Positions 1 to 9,664 are shown, counted from the first letter of the stretch. The stretch: 64,000 bases of DNA from Pseudoalteromonas sp. XMcav2-N (GCF_024124545.1 NZ_JAMXSF010000001.1:186001-250000), one strand, 5' to 3'. The notes: generated by a model not told the origin, from the sequence alone. Made by a program: numbers and translations.

Positions 1-1289
1 GTAATATCGGGGTGGATCAGGATCAAGCGCATATTATAAGGAGAGAGTAAATCCATGAGTTCCTCATGCAGCGCATGATTAAATGCACTCATGCAGTAAT
101 CACCGTACAGAATGTCTTCTTCTTCATAATGATGCATGTTGATACTGAGTGCACTGACCCAGTCAAGTAGTTTACTTTGTTCCTGGTTTTCAAAAGCCAG
201 TTCAAGCAGGCGTTTCTTGTCTTCGTATAGCGCCGGAAGTAGCGCGATTTGTTCGCGGATAAGGCTGATATACTCGAACAACATCTCAACGATGTCTTCA
301 TAGTATTCAATGCCATTATCCGTCAGTGCAAAGCTGATATTAAAATCTTTGAAGTTGCTGCCATCTACGCCGCCACCGGCGGACAAAGCATTGATCCAGC
401 CATTTTTCTTCAAAATGGCGTACAGCGAGCCATCCCCTTCGTAGCCCAGTAAGTGAGCCAGGAAGCTCAGGCTCTTAAATTTATATAGCCTTTCTACATC
501 CGGCATCGCGAAACTGACAATCAGTTTTTGCATGTGCTTACGTGGCTCTATGTGGAGCAAAAGACCAAGATCTTGCTGGCGATACAGTGGCACCTCAATT
601 TCTGGTTTGGGCGTGTCACGGCCCTCTAACGGGCTAAAGTAGAGCTTGGCCAGTCGCGCCAGCTCATCCAGAGACTGAGGGCTTGCCAGTACCAGAGTCA
701 TCCATTGTGCCTGATAATGCGCAGTGAAAAAGGATTCAATCTCTCGTTTGAAGTCACCACTGTGATCAGCCAACGTGTTGTGATTCCCCACAGAGAACTT
801 AGCAAATGGGTGAGCCGGGTTGACCGTCTCCTTGTGTACCTGAATGATCCGGCGGTTGTCGTCTTTGACTTTCAGATTGAACTCAGAGTCGATGGCATTG
901 CGCTCATCCTGCAAGGCATCTTCTGTGAACAGTGGAGCGTGAAAGAATTCACTAAATCGATGTAATGCCTGTTCAAACATGGCTGAGCGGCAATCGAAGA
1001 AGTAACAGCTGTGCTCTGTGCCTGTCCATGCATTGCTCTGTCCACCTGCCTGGCTGACAAACTGAGAGAATTCTCCCCTGGCTGGAAAGGTTTGGGTTCC
1101 CAAAAATAACATGTGCTCAACGAAGTGTGCCATGCCTTGACGGCTTTGGGGGTCGTCAAAGTGACCAACATTAATGGCCAATGATGCAGCGGCTTTGGTG
1201 CTTGATGTATCTTCTACCAAGAGTATTTTAAGACCATTGTCCAGTGTCAGGTGACGATAATTTCTTTTATCATTATTACTCAGTTTCAA
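1..1289 (-). CDS. M16 (insulinase/pitrilysin) family zinc peptidase, N-terminal part
   Basis: The reverse strand reads through to the window edge, so only about the first 430 residues are present and the C-terminus is missing. The zinc-binding inverted motif HFVEH is followed by MLFLG, and the downstream ERNAIDSEF supplies the expected third glutamate ligand. The stretch RNYRHLTLDNGLKILLVED matches the usual N-terminal opening of the family. This is a metalloprotease that degrades peptides, often periplasmic, but no signal peptide is evident here. The start is uncertain: TTG at 1289, after a weak GGCGG, gives a family-like N-terminus, while GTG at 1358 is an in-frame alternative. It is divergent from sixA. 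Family assignment is firm; the exact substrate is unknown. Confidence 0.88.
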   Translation of the reverse strand, partial: MKLSNNDKRNYRHLTLDNGLKILLVEDTSSTKAAASLAINVGHFDDPQSRQGMAHFVEHMLFLGTQTFPARGEFSQFVSQAGGQSNAWTGTEHSCYFFDCRSAMFEQALHRFSEFFHAPLFTEDALQDERNAIDSEFNLKVKDDNRRIIQVHKETVNPAHPFAKFSVGNHNTLADHSGDFKREIESFFTAHYQAQWMTLVLASPQSLDELARLAKLYFSPLEGRDTPKPEIEVPLYRQQDLGLLLHIEPRKHMQKLIVSFAMPDVERLYKFKSLSFLAHLLGYEGDGSLYAILKKNGWINALSAGGGVDGSNFKDFNISFALTDNGIEYYEDIVEMLFEYISLIREQIALLPALYEDKKRLLELAFENQEQSKLLDWVSALSINMHHYEEEDILYGDYCMSAFNHALHEELMDLLSPYNMRLILIHPDI

Positions 1290-1502
1290 TTGTGTGCCGC
1301 CGATATAATGGTTAGAGACGTGGCTGCTGTTTCCGGGCTGAATGCTGGCAACAGACACTCTGGGTCGTTGCGATAGCTGGTCACCTCTGAATTAGCCTGT
1401 ATTTTAAACTTAAGGTTTAGGTGCTTTTGTTTTAATATAGCGGACAATTTGGGGCAATAGCTACTGGTTGTCTTTAATTTTCTTGCCAACTTTCGGAGTG
1501 CT

Positions 1503-1970
1503 ATGAAAACAATTCTGATCATGCGCCATGGCGAAGCGGGCCCTATGCAGGCCAATGATGCAGCCAGAACGCTGACACCACGCGGAATGACTCAGTCTGC
1601 AGCGATGGGACAGTGGCTAAGTGAGCACTTTCCTCCCCAGGCTGCCCTGGTTAGCCCCTATGTCAGGGCACAACAGACAGCACAGGGAGTGTTGCAGTAC
1701 AACTCTGTGTCTTTTGAACAAACGTGCCATGATATTGTGCCCAGTGGTAATGCTGCAGTGGCTGTCGATTACCTGGAAACTTTGATCAGTATGCATGACA
1801 CGCTGGATACCTGGCTGGTTGTGGCACATATGCCTATTGTCAGTTATCTGGTCGATCAACTGGTACCGGGTGAAATGCCAATATTTCCAACGGCTGCGGT
1901 CGCTGTGATCCAATATAACCCCGATACGCTTAAAAGCGAGTTACTCCAGCTGGCCACACCACCGAACTAG
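1503..1970 (+). CDS. sixA: SixA-type phosphohistidine phosphatase
   Basis: This 155-residue histidine-phosphatase-superfamily protein has the catalytic RHG at residues 8-10 (MRHGEA) and the second catalytic histidine in VAHMP near residue 120. The single small domain with no insertions is the SixA size, not that of phosphoglycerate mutases. In E. coli SixA dephosphorylates phosphohistidine on HPt/PTS-type proteins, so the cytoplasmic substrate here could be an HPt domain. It is transcribed alone, divergent from the M16 peptidase and followed by a 630-base gap. The start ATG follows a CGGAG-like ribosome site. Family call is strong; the partner is not shown by the sequence. Confidence 0.88.
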   Translation: MKTILIMRHGEAGPMQANDAARTLTPRGMTQSAAMGQWLSEHFPPQAALVSPYVRAQQTAQGVLQYNSVSFEQTCHDIVPSGNAAVAVDYLETLISMHDTLDTWLVVAHMPIVSYLVDQLVPGEMPIFPTAAVAVIQYNPDTLKSELLQLATPPN

Positions 1971-2302
1971 ACCAGCACAGAGTGTAAGTAAGTTGACTTT
2001 GTGCGGTCTAATGTCCTCCTTTTCGTTACGGCGTTTTATTACAATGGCGACGCTTTCATGACACCGGTTACCATCTTTGGGCGGATGATGCCCGGTTGTA
2101 TTATATTTCGTCACTGAATAAGCCGTTAAAGAACACTGCTGTTCTGTAATTAAACGGACAGGTGTGCGTAGCAGGTTTATCTAACCCTGCGTGTTTCCGT
2201 TAGCGGTATCCTGCAATATGTTGTTGAGCAGAACGAGACAGTGACATCTGTATTTCAATTCGGTAAATCCGTTTCCTGCCACCATACAGGCAAGAGTTTG
2301 GT

Positions 2303-2318
2303 AAGGACAAATGTCCTT
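2303..2318. promoter_or_regulatory. Palindrome, possible operator upstream of TonB receptor
   Basis: AAGGACA and TGTCCTT form a 7-base inverted repeat around a two-base centre, about 110 bases upstream of the predicted -10 element. Position and symmetry suit a dimeric regulator site. It does not look like a Fur box. No regulator can be named. Confidence 0.35.
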
Positions 2319-2405
2319 ATTTTGAGGCTTTTTGTTGCGAAAAGTTGTTAACTCTTAGCTAACTTTCACGATATTTACAAAAATGTGGAAAATTTATATG
2401 CATAA

Positions 2406-2436
2406 TTGCAGCAATTTGAAAATTTGCTGCTATAAT
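2406..2436 (+). promoter_or_regulatory. Predicted promoter of TonB receptor (extended -10)
   Basis: TATAAT at 2431-2436 is preceded by TG one base upstream, an extended -10. A TTGCAG at 2406-2411 could serve as a weak -35 with 19-base spacing. Initiation near 2443 would leave a leader of roughly 155 bases before the receptor ATG. Confidence 0.5.
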
Positions 2437-2600
2437 TACGGCCGTCTCGTTCAGCCTCACATAGTCGCTTTGCACTCTCGCTAGTGAGGTCCGCGCTGCT
2501 CGTCATTTGCGCGTAAAATTGAGCGAACCAGCCATTGTGATACGGCGCCCAAATCAAAACCGTTGAACTCAAGAGTGCATATAAAAGGTTAAATCCCAAC

Positions 2601-4904
2601 ATGAAAGCAATGAAAAGATCTACGTTAGCAACTTTAATCAATGCGACGTTGCTCTCTGCTGTAGCAGGTACTTCATTCTCTACGCTTGCAGAAGAAGCGC
2701 AAGCTAAAAGCAATCAACTGGAAGTGATCCAAATTACCGCGCGTAAGCGTGTTGAGAACGCACAAGAAGTGCCAGTTTCTGTGTCTGCTTTACAAGGCGA
2801 CAACTTAGACGCATACAGCTCAGCTGGTATGGATATCCGCTTTATGAATGCGAAGATCCCAAGTTTGTCGGTTGAATCTTCATTCGGACGTACATTCCCA
2901 CGCTTTTATGTTCGTGGTCTGGGTAACACCGACTTCGATCTGAATGCTTCGCAGCCAGTTTCTTTGGTGGTTGACGAAGTTGTTCAGGAAAACCCAATCC
3001 TAAAAGGCTTCCCTGTATTCGATATCGAGCGTATTGAAGTACTGCGTGGTCCTCAGGGCACATTATTTGGTCGTAACACGCCAGCAGGTCTGGTTAAGTT
3101 CGACAGCGTAAAGCCAAGCCAGGAATTTGATGGCTATGCCGCAGTTTCTTATGGTAGCAACAGCTCAATTGACTTTGAGGGTGCTGCTGGTACCGGCTTG
3201 ACAGATAAAATCTCTACACGTGTTTCTTTGCTGGTTCAGGACAAGCCTGACTATATTGACGTGAAAGCGCCTGGTTTTGAAAAAGAGGATTCTCTGGGTG
3301 GTTACAACGAGAAGGCTGCGCGCGTACAGTTCCTGTACGAAGGCGATGACTTCACAGGTTTGTTGAACTACCACGTGCGTGATCTGGAAGGTCGTCCAAT
3401 CCCGTTCCGTGCTAATCTGATTGAAAAAGGCTCTAACAACATTAACCCATTGTATGATAACGATGTGGTTTATCAGGATGCAGCGTCTCGTGCGACTCAG
3501 AAAGTAGACACGCAAGGCCTTAGTCTGAAACTGGAATGGGATCTAAAAGAGCACACCATTACCTCAATCACTGGCTGGGAAAGCGCTGAAATTTATTCGC
3601 GAGCAGACGTGGATGGCGGTTACGGTAATAATTTCGCCCCGACAATGGGTCCAGGTTTCATTCCGTTTTCTTCTGAAACAGCGGATGCCATTCCTGAGCA
3701 TGATCAGTACACTCAGGAGCTTCGCCTTTCAAGCAACTTTTCGGGTGACTTCAATTACCAGGTTGGTTTATTCCTGTTTGAAGAAGATTTGACGATTGAA
3801 AGCTTTAGCTTCGACACAGGCGCATACGATGAAGCTGCTGGCAACTATGGTCTGCAAAACGGCTATGCAGTTCAGGAGCAAGAAACATCGGCATGGGCAC
3901 TATTCGGTTCTTTCGATTACACTGTATCTGAGCAGCTGGACGTGACTCTGGGCTTACGTTACTCAGACGACGAAAAAGATTTTTACGCAAAAAGAACGGA
4001 CAACCCTACACCTTGGAACGGTTCCCCTGATTTCCTGGAAGGTCGTGCAAATCCAAGTGACAGTCACGTGAGTTGGGATCTAAGTGCAACTTACAAGCTG
4101 ACGGATGATGTTAACCTGTTTGGTCGTTTGGCAAATGGTTTCCGTGCGCCAAGTGTTCAGGGTCGTATCCTGTTCGGTGACGTTGTGACTGTAGCTGAGT
4201 CAGAAACTACTAACTCAATTGAATTTGGTGTGAAGTCAGACGTACTGGATGGTCAGGGTCGTGTGAACGCAACTGTGTTTTACTTCCAGATGGATGACCA
4301 GCAATTGACCGCAGTAGGCGGCGGCTCTAACTTTAACCGTCTGATCAATGCCGATAAAACTACAGGTTATGGTTTTGAGCTGGATACTGAATGGGTATTA
4401 ACGGACGAGCTAAATGCAACCTTTAATCTGAGCTACAACAAAACTGAGTTGGATGATGATTCGCTGGCAGTAGCTGTATGTGCTCAGTGTACAGTGACTG
4501 ATCCTACTTACATGGTTGAAGGACCAAATGGTCCAGAAGCACGCGCGATTTTGGATGGCAATAGCCTACCGCATGCGCCAGAATGGATCTCAAACGCCAC
4601 ATTGCGTTATACCACAGAACTGGAAGACGGTGAGTTCTTTGTATACACCGACCTGTCTTACCGCAGTGAAATCGACTTCTTCTTGTATGAGTCGGTTGAG
4701 TTCAAAGGCGAAGCACTGTTTGAAGCCGGTGTACGTGCGGGCTACGCGTGGAACTCGGGCGACAACGACTATGAAGTGTCGGCGTTTGTACGTAACCTGT
4801 TCGATGAGCAGGTGGTTATCGGTGGTGTAGATTTCAACAACAACACAGGTATGCTGAACGAAGAGCGCTTTGTTGGTGCTGAGTTCAAAGTGAAATTCTT
4901 TTAA
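2601..4904 (+). CDS. TonB-dependent outer-membrane receptor
   Basis: A 767-residue receptor with a signal peptide (residues 1 to about 30, cleavage near STLA/EE), a plug domain at about 45-165 containing RIEVLRGPQGTLFGRNT, and a beta-barrel ending in an aromatic residue (KVKFF). It imports a ligand across the outer membrane using TonB energy. The substrate cannot be read from sequence: no siderophore-synthesis or sugar-degradation genes adjoin it, and the relation to siderophore-type receptors is only general. It stands alone between a long leader and a strong terminator. The start is supported by the Lys-rich n-region directly after ATG. Confidence 0.92.
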   Translation: MKAMKRSTLATLINATLLSAVAGTSFSTLAEEAQAKSNQLEVIQITARKRVENAQEVPVSVSALQGDNLDAYSSAGMDIRFMNAKIPSLSVESSFGRTFPRFYVRGLGNTDFDLNASQPVSLVVDEVVQENPILKGFPVFDIERIEVLRGPQGTLFGRNTPAGLVKFDSVKPSQEFDGYAAVSYGSNSSIDFEGAAGTGLTDKISTRVSLLVQDKPDYIDVKAPGFEKEDSLGGYNEKAARVQFLYEGDDFTGLLNYHVRDLEGRPIPFRANLIEKGSNNINPLYDNDVVYQDAASRATQKVDTQGLSLKLEWDLKEHTITSITGWESAEIYSRADVDGGYGNNFAPTMGPGFIPFSSETADAIPEHDQYTQELRLSSNFSGDFNYQVGLFLFEEDLTIESFSFDTGAYDEAAGNYGLQNGYAVQEQETSAWALFGSFDYTVSEQLDVTLGLRYSDDEKDFYAKRTDNPTPWNGSPDFLEGRANPSDSHVSWDLSATYKLTDDVNLFGRLANGFRAPSVQGRILFGDVVTVAESETTNSIEFGVKSDVLDGQGRVNATVFYFQMDDQQLTAVGGGSNFNRLINADKTTGYGFELDTEWVLTDELNATFNLSYNKTELDDDSLAVAVCAQCTVTDPTYMVEGPNGPEARAILDGNSLPHAPEWISNATLRYTTELEDGEFFVYTDLSYRSEIDFFLYESVEFKGEALFEAGVRAGYAWNSGDNDYEVSAFVRNLFDEQVVIGGVDFNNNTGMLNEERFVGAEFKVKFF

Positions 4905-4926
4905 TTTCACAGAAAATTAAAGCGAA

Positions 4927-4961
4927 AACCCGTGGATGCTCGGCATTCACGGGTTTTTTTA
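4927..4961 (+). terminator. Rho-independent terminator after TonB receptor
   Basis: CCCGTG-ATGC pairs with GCAT-CACGGG (one mismatched base on each side, TCG loop) and is followed by a run of seven T. It lies about 20 bases after the receptor stop codon. Confidence 0.9.
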
Positions 4962-5037
4962 TTAATACTGTCATGCAACCATGCCCCAGTACTGGTAAAG
5001 TACAGTTGGCTTAGACAGAATTTTAGAGGAAGAGAAG

Positions 5038-5334
5038 ATGTCCGCATTTTGGAATTATCGTGTTATCTATTGTGAAGCAAGCAAAGATGCACCAGAGCAG
5101 TATCAGGTACATGCGGTTGAGTACAATGAAAATGGTAAGGCGGTCAACTGGTCGGAGACCGGAGAATCGCCATATGGCCAGAGCATTGATGACCTGAAAG
5201 CCGATTTCACTCGTTTGCAAACGGCATTCGATAAACCGGTACTGAAAGTAATCCGCAAGCCCCGTGGTTACGAGCTGGTAGAAAAAGACACAGGTGATGT
5301 TGCACACGCAGAGCCACCTACCAAAGCAGAATAA
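5038..5334 (+). CDS. Small conserved-looking protein of unknown function
   Basis: A 98-residue soluble acidic protein opening with MSAFWNYRVIYCEA, with no signal peptide, membrane segment or recognisable catalytic motif. A good ribosome site (AGAGGAAGAG) sits just before the ATG, and the gene ends 22 bases before the HAD phosphatase start, so the two are probably cotranscribed. The repeated Trp/Tyr-rich N-terminal strand pattern suggests a small alpha-beta fold, but I do not recognise the family. No function is claimed. Confidence 0.75.
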   Translation: MSAFWNYRVIYCEASKDAPEQYQVHAVEYNENGKAVNWSETGESPYGQSIDDLKADFTRLQTAFDKPVLKVIRKPRGYELVEKDTGDVAHAEPPTKAE

Positions 5335-5356
5335 GACCAATAATGAAGGAGCGATG

Positions 5357-6019
5357 ATGAATTTAAAGGCAATCTTGTTTGATTTTGATGGGACGCTGGC
5401 GGATTCGGAAGCGCTCCATTACCATAGCTGGCAACGCGTACTGGCACCTTTTGATGTCACTTACAGCGAGCTGGCTTTCTGTGATGAGTTTTCTGGCGTG
5501 CCTACGCTGAAAACGGCACAGATTCTGCGCGAGCGCCATCAGCTGCCTCATGATGCGCAGGCATTGTGTGAGGAAAAAAATCGTCTGTTTGTCGACACTT
5601 CGGCCACCATCAGGCCCAGGCTCATGCCTTATGCCAGAGAGATCCTGAGCTATACGGCACAACATTGCAAACTGGCGCTGGTGACTGGCAGCACCCGAGC
5701 TGAGGCCACTCCGGTACTGGAACACTATGACCTGTTGCACTTCTTTGAGTGTATCGTTACCAAAGACGATGTAAAACATCCAAAACCGCACCCTGAACCT
5801 TATATTCAAGCTTTGGTGTCATTACAAATTTCACCCGAGCAAGCCATCGCGATTGAGGATACAACAACCGGGCTCACCTCGGGGTGTACTGCGGGTCTTC
5901 AGGTGTTGGTGATCCCTAATCAGCATTCAGCTAAACAGGATTTTTCGCGCGCAGCCTGGCAGGAAAGCTCGTTGCAGTCGGCTCAGTCCTTAATTGAGCG
6001 CCTTATCGGGCAAGATTAG
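5357..6019 (+). CDS. HAD-superfamily phosphatase, beta-phosphoglucomutase-like
   Basis: A 220-residue haloacid-dehalogenase protein. Motif I is DFDGT with the nucleophile and acid aspartates, motif II is the Thr in VTGSTRAE, motif III is the Lys in KHPKPHPEPY, and motif IV is IEDTTTGL, typical of the PGMB/Gph subgroup with a small helical cap between motifs I and II. It probably dephosphorylates a small phosphorylated metabolite. The ATG at 5357 is preferred because GAAGGA lies six bases upstream; an in-frame ATG at 5354 is too close to it, and a farther upstream ATG at 5294 would overlap the preceding gene. Substrate is unknown. Confidence 0.88.
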   Translation: MNLKAILFDFDGTLADSEALHYHSWQRVLAPFDVTYSELAFCDEFSGVPTLKTAQILRERHQLPHDAQALCEEKNRLFVDTSATIRPRLMPYAREILSYTAQHCKLALVTGSTRAEATPVLEHYDLLHFFECIVTKDDVKHPKPHPEPYIQALVSLQISPEQAIAIEDTTTGLTSGCTAGLQVLVIPNQHSAKQDFSRAAWQESSLQSAQSLIERLIGQD

Positions 6020-6141
6020 GTGGCAGTTTTGCTGTTGTCTTTTTGCGCGTTGCCTTAAAGCTTGCGGCTGGCATTTCTGTCAACCCACGCTATGCTCTGA
6101 TAGTGAAAGGAATAGGATTCTGATTCTACAAGGAGCGTAGC

Positions 6142-6984
6142 ATGCACACCAAACTGTTTGGGTGGTTGCTGCTGGCCTGTCTGTGCCAATTGCAGCCCGC
6201 CTATTGTAATCCCACACCTGCTGTACAACTCGCCAAAGTATACCAGGCACAACGCCCGGTTATGCGCTATCTGGTGAGCGAAAAGTTTGACGGTGTCAGG
6301 GCCATCTGGAATGGCAGACAACTGTTAACCCGCAGTGGCCAGCAGATCCATGCGCCGCATTGGTTTACTTCAGCTTTGCCAGATATAGCACTCGACGGGG
6401 AGCTGTGGGCGGGGTATGAGAACTTTGAATTTGTCAGTGCGGTGGTACGGCGCCATAAGGCGTCTGAATCGGACTGGCGGCAGGTTCAATACCTGATCTT
6501 TGATGCACCGGATATTAAGGCCCCCTTTACGCAGCGCTTTCAGGTATATAGCCAGCTGATCAATCGGCTGGCACAGCCGCATATTCGTGCGATAACACAG
6601 CATCACTTTTCAACTAAGGCCGAGCTCGATGACTTCTTTGCACAGGTGTTGTCCCGTGGTGGGGAAGGGGTAATGCTGCACGAGCGTCAGGCACTTCATC
6701 AACAGGGCAGGACATCGGCAATTTTGAAGTATAAACCCTATTTTGACGCCGAAGCCGAGGTGATTGCTCATTTACCGGGCAAAGGGAAGTATCAGGGGAT
6801 GATGGGGGCGATTAGGGTGAAAACCTCCGAAGGAAAGGTATTTAAGATTGGCAGCGGGTTTACTGATGCACAGCGACGAAACCCGCCCCCGGTTGGCAGT
6901 GTTGTGACATACAGATTCCAGGGGATCACCAAGTTCGGTAAACCGCGATTTGCTCGCTTTTTGCGAACAAGGCAGCCACTATAA
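6142..6984 (+). CDS. LigE-type ATP-dependent DNA ligase, exported
   Basis: A 280-residue minimal ATP-dependent DNA ligase. The adenylated lysine is K48 in EKFDGVRA (motif I); LDGELW, GGEGVMLH and LKYKP give motifs III to V; the C-terminal part is a short OB-fold (GSVVTYRFQG). Residues 1-22 form a signal peptide (LFGWLLLACLC, then AYC), so the enzyme should act in the periplasm, as described for LigE proteins. Known LigE enzymes seal nicks and are suspected to work on incoming or extracellular DNA. It is monocistronic. An ordinary NAD-dependent ligase would be a separate gene elsewhere. Confidence 0.9.
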   Translation: MHTKLFGWLLLACLCQLQPAYCNPTPAVQLAKVYQAQRPVMRYLVSEKFDGVRAIWNGRQLLTRSGQQIHAPHWFTSALPDIALDGELWAGYENFEFVSAVVRRHKASESDWRQVQYLIFDAPDIKAPFTQRFQVYSQLINRLAQPHIRAITQHHFSTKAELDDFFAQVLSRGGEGVMLHERQALHQQGRTSAILKYKPYFDAEAEVIAHLPGKGKYQGMMGAIRVKTSEGKVFKIGSGFTDAQRRNPPPVGSVVTYRFQGITKFGKPRFARFLRTRQPL

Positions 6985-7070
6985 GGTGTGAACCCCACTG
7001 GGTTGAGACTTTTACTTGCCACCTTGCTGTGATACAGTGCGCGACCTTTTTTATGGTCGTGAGGTGAAAA

Positions 7071-8441
7071 ATGATAGCAGGATTTGATTACGGTAGTTCC
7101 AATTGCGCAATCGGTGTGATGCGTGAAGGTGACGTGACACTGGTTCCGCTGGAGCAGGGTAAGCACTATCTGCCATCGACACTTTACGCTTTACACAATA
7201 GCCTGGTGAGTGAATTTGTGGCACATAAACTGGCAGGATCTGCGCTTGCTACTGACTACCAAAGTGCACGTAAACCTCTGCTCAGTAGTGCAGCAATGGC
7301 GAGACGCGAACTGGACTTACAACCGACAGAGCAGGGTCTGTTTGTCGGTCAGCAGGCAATAGATGAGTATATTGCGTTTCCGGAAGAAGGATACTATGTG
7401 AAATCCCCTAAGTCCTTCTTTGGTGCAGTTGGTCTGAAACCAGCGCAGCTTGCGTTTTTTGAAGATATTGCCACGGCCATGATTATGGAAATAAAAAGCC
7501 GTGCAGAGCATCATCTGGGATATTCCCTGAATCACACTGTCATTGGGCGTCCTGTGAACTTCCAGGCGATTGGTGGAGAGCAAAGCAATCGTCAGGCAAT
7601 CGATATCCTGACTGTTGCCGCAAAGAGAGCAGGCTTTAAGGACGTTGAGTTTCTCTATGAGCCGTTGGCGGCTGGCATTGATTACGAGTCGCGTCTGACT
7701 GAAGATCAAAAAGTACTGGTGGTTGATATTGGGGGCGGTACCAGTGATTGCTCCTTTGTGCAAATGGGCCCGGGCTTTCGTGATAAAGCCGACCGTAGTG
7801 CCGACTTTTTAGCTCACAGTGGTAAGCGGATCGGAGGCAATGATCTTGATATTGCGCTCGCTTTTCATACCCTTATGCCGGTGTGCGGCTTGGGTGGTCA
7901 GTTCACATCAGGGTTACCTTTGCCAAATCCTCTGTTCTGGCAGGCGTGCAAAATTAACGACATTCAAATGCAAAGTGACTTCTACAGCGAGCAGATGCAA
8001 CGTGAGTTGACTGGCATGTTAAGAGATGTATGCGAGCCTGAAAAATTGCAGCGTTTGTTAAAAATACAAGAAAACAAAATGACCCATCAGTTTGTACGTC
8101 AGGGGGAGTTGGCTAAAATCGCCCTGTCGGAGCAAGAAGAACATGCTGTGCCACTGGACTTTCTGGACAAGACGTTGAATGTCAAGGTGAGTGCGCAGAC
8201 TATGGCGGAATCGGTAGCCAGCTGTCTGGAGCAAGCTGCGGCACTGGCAGAGCAGGCGATCGTTGAAGCTAAAACACAGCCTGATGTGATTTATCTGACC
8301 GGAGGCAGCGCCCAATCTCCGCTGTTAAAGTTGGCATTACAGCAGCGTCTGGGTGATATTCCTATGGTCAATGGTGACAACTTTGGGAGTGTCACAGCCG
8401 GCCTGACTAAATGGGCGAACAGGCTTTACCAAACAGGCTAA
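7071..8441 (+). CDS. yegD: Hsp70-family chaperone-like protein YegD
   Basis: A 456-residue actin/Hsp70-fold ATPase starting with AGFDYGSSNCAIGV (phosphate 1 loop), with VVDIGGGTSDCSF as phosphate 2 and TGGSAQSP as the adenosine motif. It is shorter than DnaK (about 640 residues) because it lacks the full substrate-binding domain, which fits E. coli YegD. No J-domain or GrpE gene lies beside it. It is probably cytoplasmic. A GAGGTG ribosome site precedes the ATG. The client is unknown. Confidence 0.9.
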   Translation: MIAGFDYGSSNCAIGVMREGDVTLVPLEQGKHYLPSTLYALHNSLVSEFVAHKLAGSALATDYQSARKPLLSSAAMARRELDLQPTEQGLFVGQQAIDEYIAFPEEGYYVKSPKSFFGAVGLKPAQLAFFEDIATAMIMEIKSRAEHHLGYSLNHTVIGRPVNFQAIGGEQSNRQAIDILTVAAKRAGFKDVEFLYEPLAAGIDYESRLTEDQKVLVVDIGGGTSDCSFVQMGPGFRDKADRSADFLAHSGKRIGGNDLDIALAFHTLMPVCGLGGQFTSGLPLPNPLFWQACKINDIQMQSDFYSEQMQRELTGMLRDVCEPEKLQRLLKIQENKMTHQFVRQGELAKIALSEQEEHAVPLDFLDKTLNVKVSAQTMAESVASCLEQAAALAEQAIVEAKTQPDVIYLTGGSAQSPLLKLALQQRLGDIPMVNGDNFGSVTAGLTKWANRLYQTG

Positions 8442-8559
8442 TGTCACTCCCTACCTACGGGGCAAAAGCTGCGCGATAACCAAAGCAAAGTTGCGCGGCT
8501 AAACTGCTTTACAGAAGTTAGGTATAATCCGGCTGGCGTCGATTTAGCTCAGTCAAGCA

Positions 8560-9021
8560 TTAGCCTTCCAGACGTTCTGCCAGATACTGCTCATAGTCAG
8601 GTAACTGACGCTCTATCGGGGTGGTCATCATCATGGAGGAGAGTAACATATCTGCGGTGGTCTCATTACAGGCGACCGGAATATTCCATACAGCTGCGAG
8701 CCTGAGCAGCGCTTTTACATCTGGATCATGGGGCTGTGAGGCCATGGGATCCCAGAAAAAAATAAGCATATGAATTTCATTCTCGGCAATCTTTGCACCA
8801 AGCTGTTGATCTCCCCCCATTGGGCCGCTCAGGAGTTTATGGACGGGCAGGCCTGATGTCTTTTCAATAAGGTTACCGGTCGTTCCCGTGGCATACAGCT
8901 GATGCATAGCGAGCTTATCAAGGTGTGACTGGCACCAGTTTACCATAGCTTGTTTTTTACCATCATGTGCAACCAGTGCGATGCGTTTTTTAGCCGGAAT
9001 AACCTGCGACTTGGTGTCCAT
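8560..9021 (-). CDS. mgsA: Methylglyoxal synthase
   Basis: A 153-residue protein matching methylglyoxal synthase throughout: [11 protein letters not shown] at the N-terminus, LYATGTTG for phosphate binding, GPMGGDQQ with the catalytic aspartate, and [14 protein letters not shown]. It turns dihydroxyacetone phosphate into methylglyoxal and phosphate, a bypass that relieves sugar-phosphate build-up. It starts seven bases after the LysE-type exporter stop, so the two form a small operon on the minus strand, convergent with yegD. Confidence 0.95.
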   Translation of the reverse strand: MDTKSQVIPAKKRIALVAHDGKKQAMVNWCQSHLDKLAMHQLYATGTTGNLIEKTSGLPVHKLLSGPMGGDQQLGAKIAENEIHMLIFFWDPMASQPHDPDVKALLRLAAVWNIPVACNETTADMLLSSMMMTTPIERQLPDYEQYLAERLEG

Positions 9022-9028
9022 ACTTACC

Positions 9029-9664
9029 TCATAATAATAAGTTAATTGCCAGTGCGACGAAGATAAATGCAGAGATCCTGTCTATCCAAATTGGCGCACT
9101 AGGGTGAGCGCGAAAATAACCGGCGATTTTATCGCCGCTGTAAACATACACACAATCAAGGGGAAAGGCTAGGATCGGGTAAAGTAAACCGAACATGGCC
9201 AGCTGTACTGTGGTTGATGTTGTGAGACTCTGATCAACAAACTGGGGAATAAAAGCAATAAAGAATAGCGCTACTTTAGGGTTAAGTACCTCGGTCATCA
9301 TTGCCTGAAACATGACATTTTGGCGTTTCTTATTGCTCACATGGGGTTTTTCATCATCGCACTCATTCGACTTTGAGAGCGTGTCTTTAAAAGTACGTAT
9401 ACCCAGGTAGGCAAGATATGCCGCACCTAAATACTGCACTGTGGTGTAGGCGGTTTCTGAGGCTTTGAGAATGGCCGACAAGCCAATCACAGCAAACAGA
9501 GTGTGGACCACACCGCCGAGGGCAAAACCAAAGGCACTTTGCATGCCTGCTGCTCGGCCATTGGTAAAGGTCTGAGCCATTAAAAAAGCATTTGAAGGAC
9601 CTGGTGCAATGGCAATGATAAAGCTGGCAAATAAAAAAGAGGCGAGTAATTCTGGGTTCAGCAT
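9029..9664 (-). CDS. LysE/RhtB family amino acid exporter
   Basis: A 211-residue inner-membrane protein with about six hydrophobic segments and the family opening [13 protein letters not shown] followed by [16 protein letters not shown]. RhtB-type proteins export homoserine, threonine, leucine or similar amino acids. The hydrophilic loop at about 100-115 ([15 protein letters not shown]) separates the two halves. It is the first gene of a likely two-gene operon with mgsA. Substrate is unknown. Confidence 0.88.
   Translation of the reverse strand: MLNPELLASFLFASFIIAIAPGPSNAFLMAQTFTNGRAAGMQSAFGFALGGVVHTLFAVIGLSAILKASETAYTTVQYLGAAYLAYLGIRTFKDTLSKSNECDDEKPHVSNKKRQNVMFQAMMTEVLNPKVALFFIAFIPQFVDQSLTTSTTVQLAMFGLLYPILAFPLDCVYVYSGDKIAGYFRAHPSAPIWIDRISAFIFVALAINLLL

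Larger units (their letters stand above)
1971..2600. other. Gene-poor 630-base gap before the TonB receptor
   Basis: I see no convincing gene here on either strand. It holds a 16-base near-perfect palindrome at 2303-2318, an extended -10 element at 2428-2436, and a likely untranslated leader of about 155 bases before the receptor gene. The stretch at 2140-2200 contains a short GCAGG/CCTGC inverted repeat of unclear meaning. Confidence 0.6.

Noticed and set aside
872-1555. Minus-strand open frames of 99 and 89 residues over the M16 gene start
   Set aside because: They are off-frame from the HFVEH-containing zinc peptidase frame, which has the conserved motifs and stays open to the window edge.
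2375-2713. 112-residue minus-strand frame overlapping the TonB receptor start
   Set aside because: It is antisense to the receptor signal peptide and 5-prime region, which explains its hydrophobic look.
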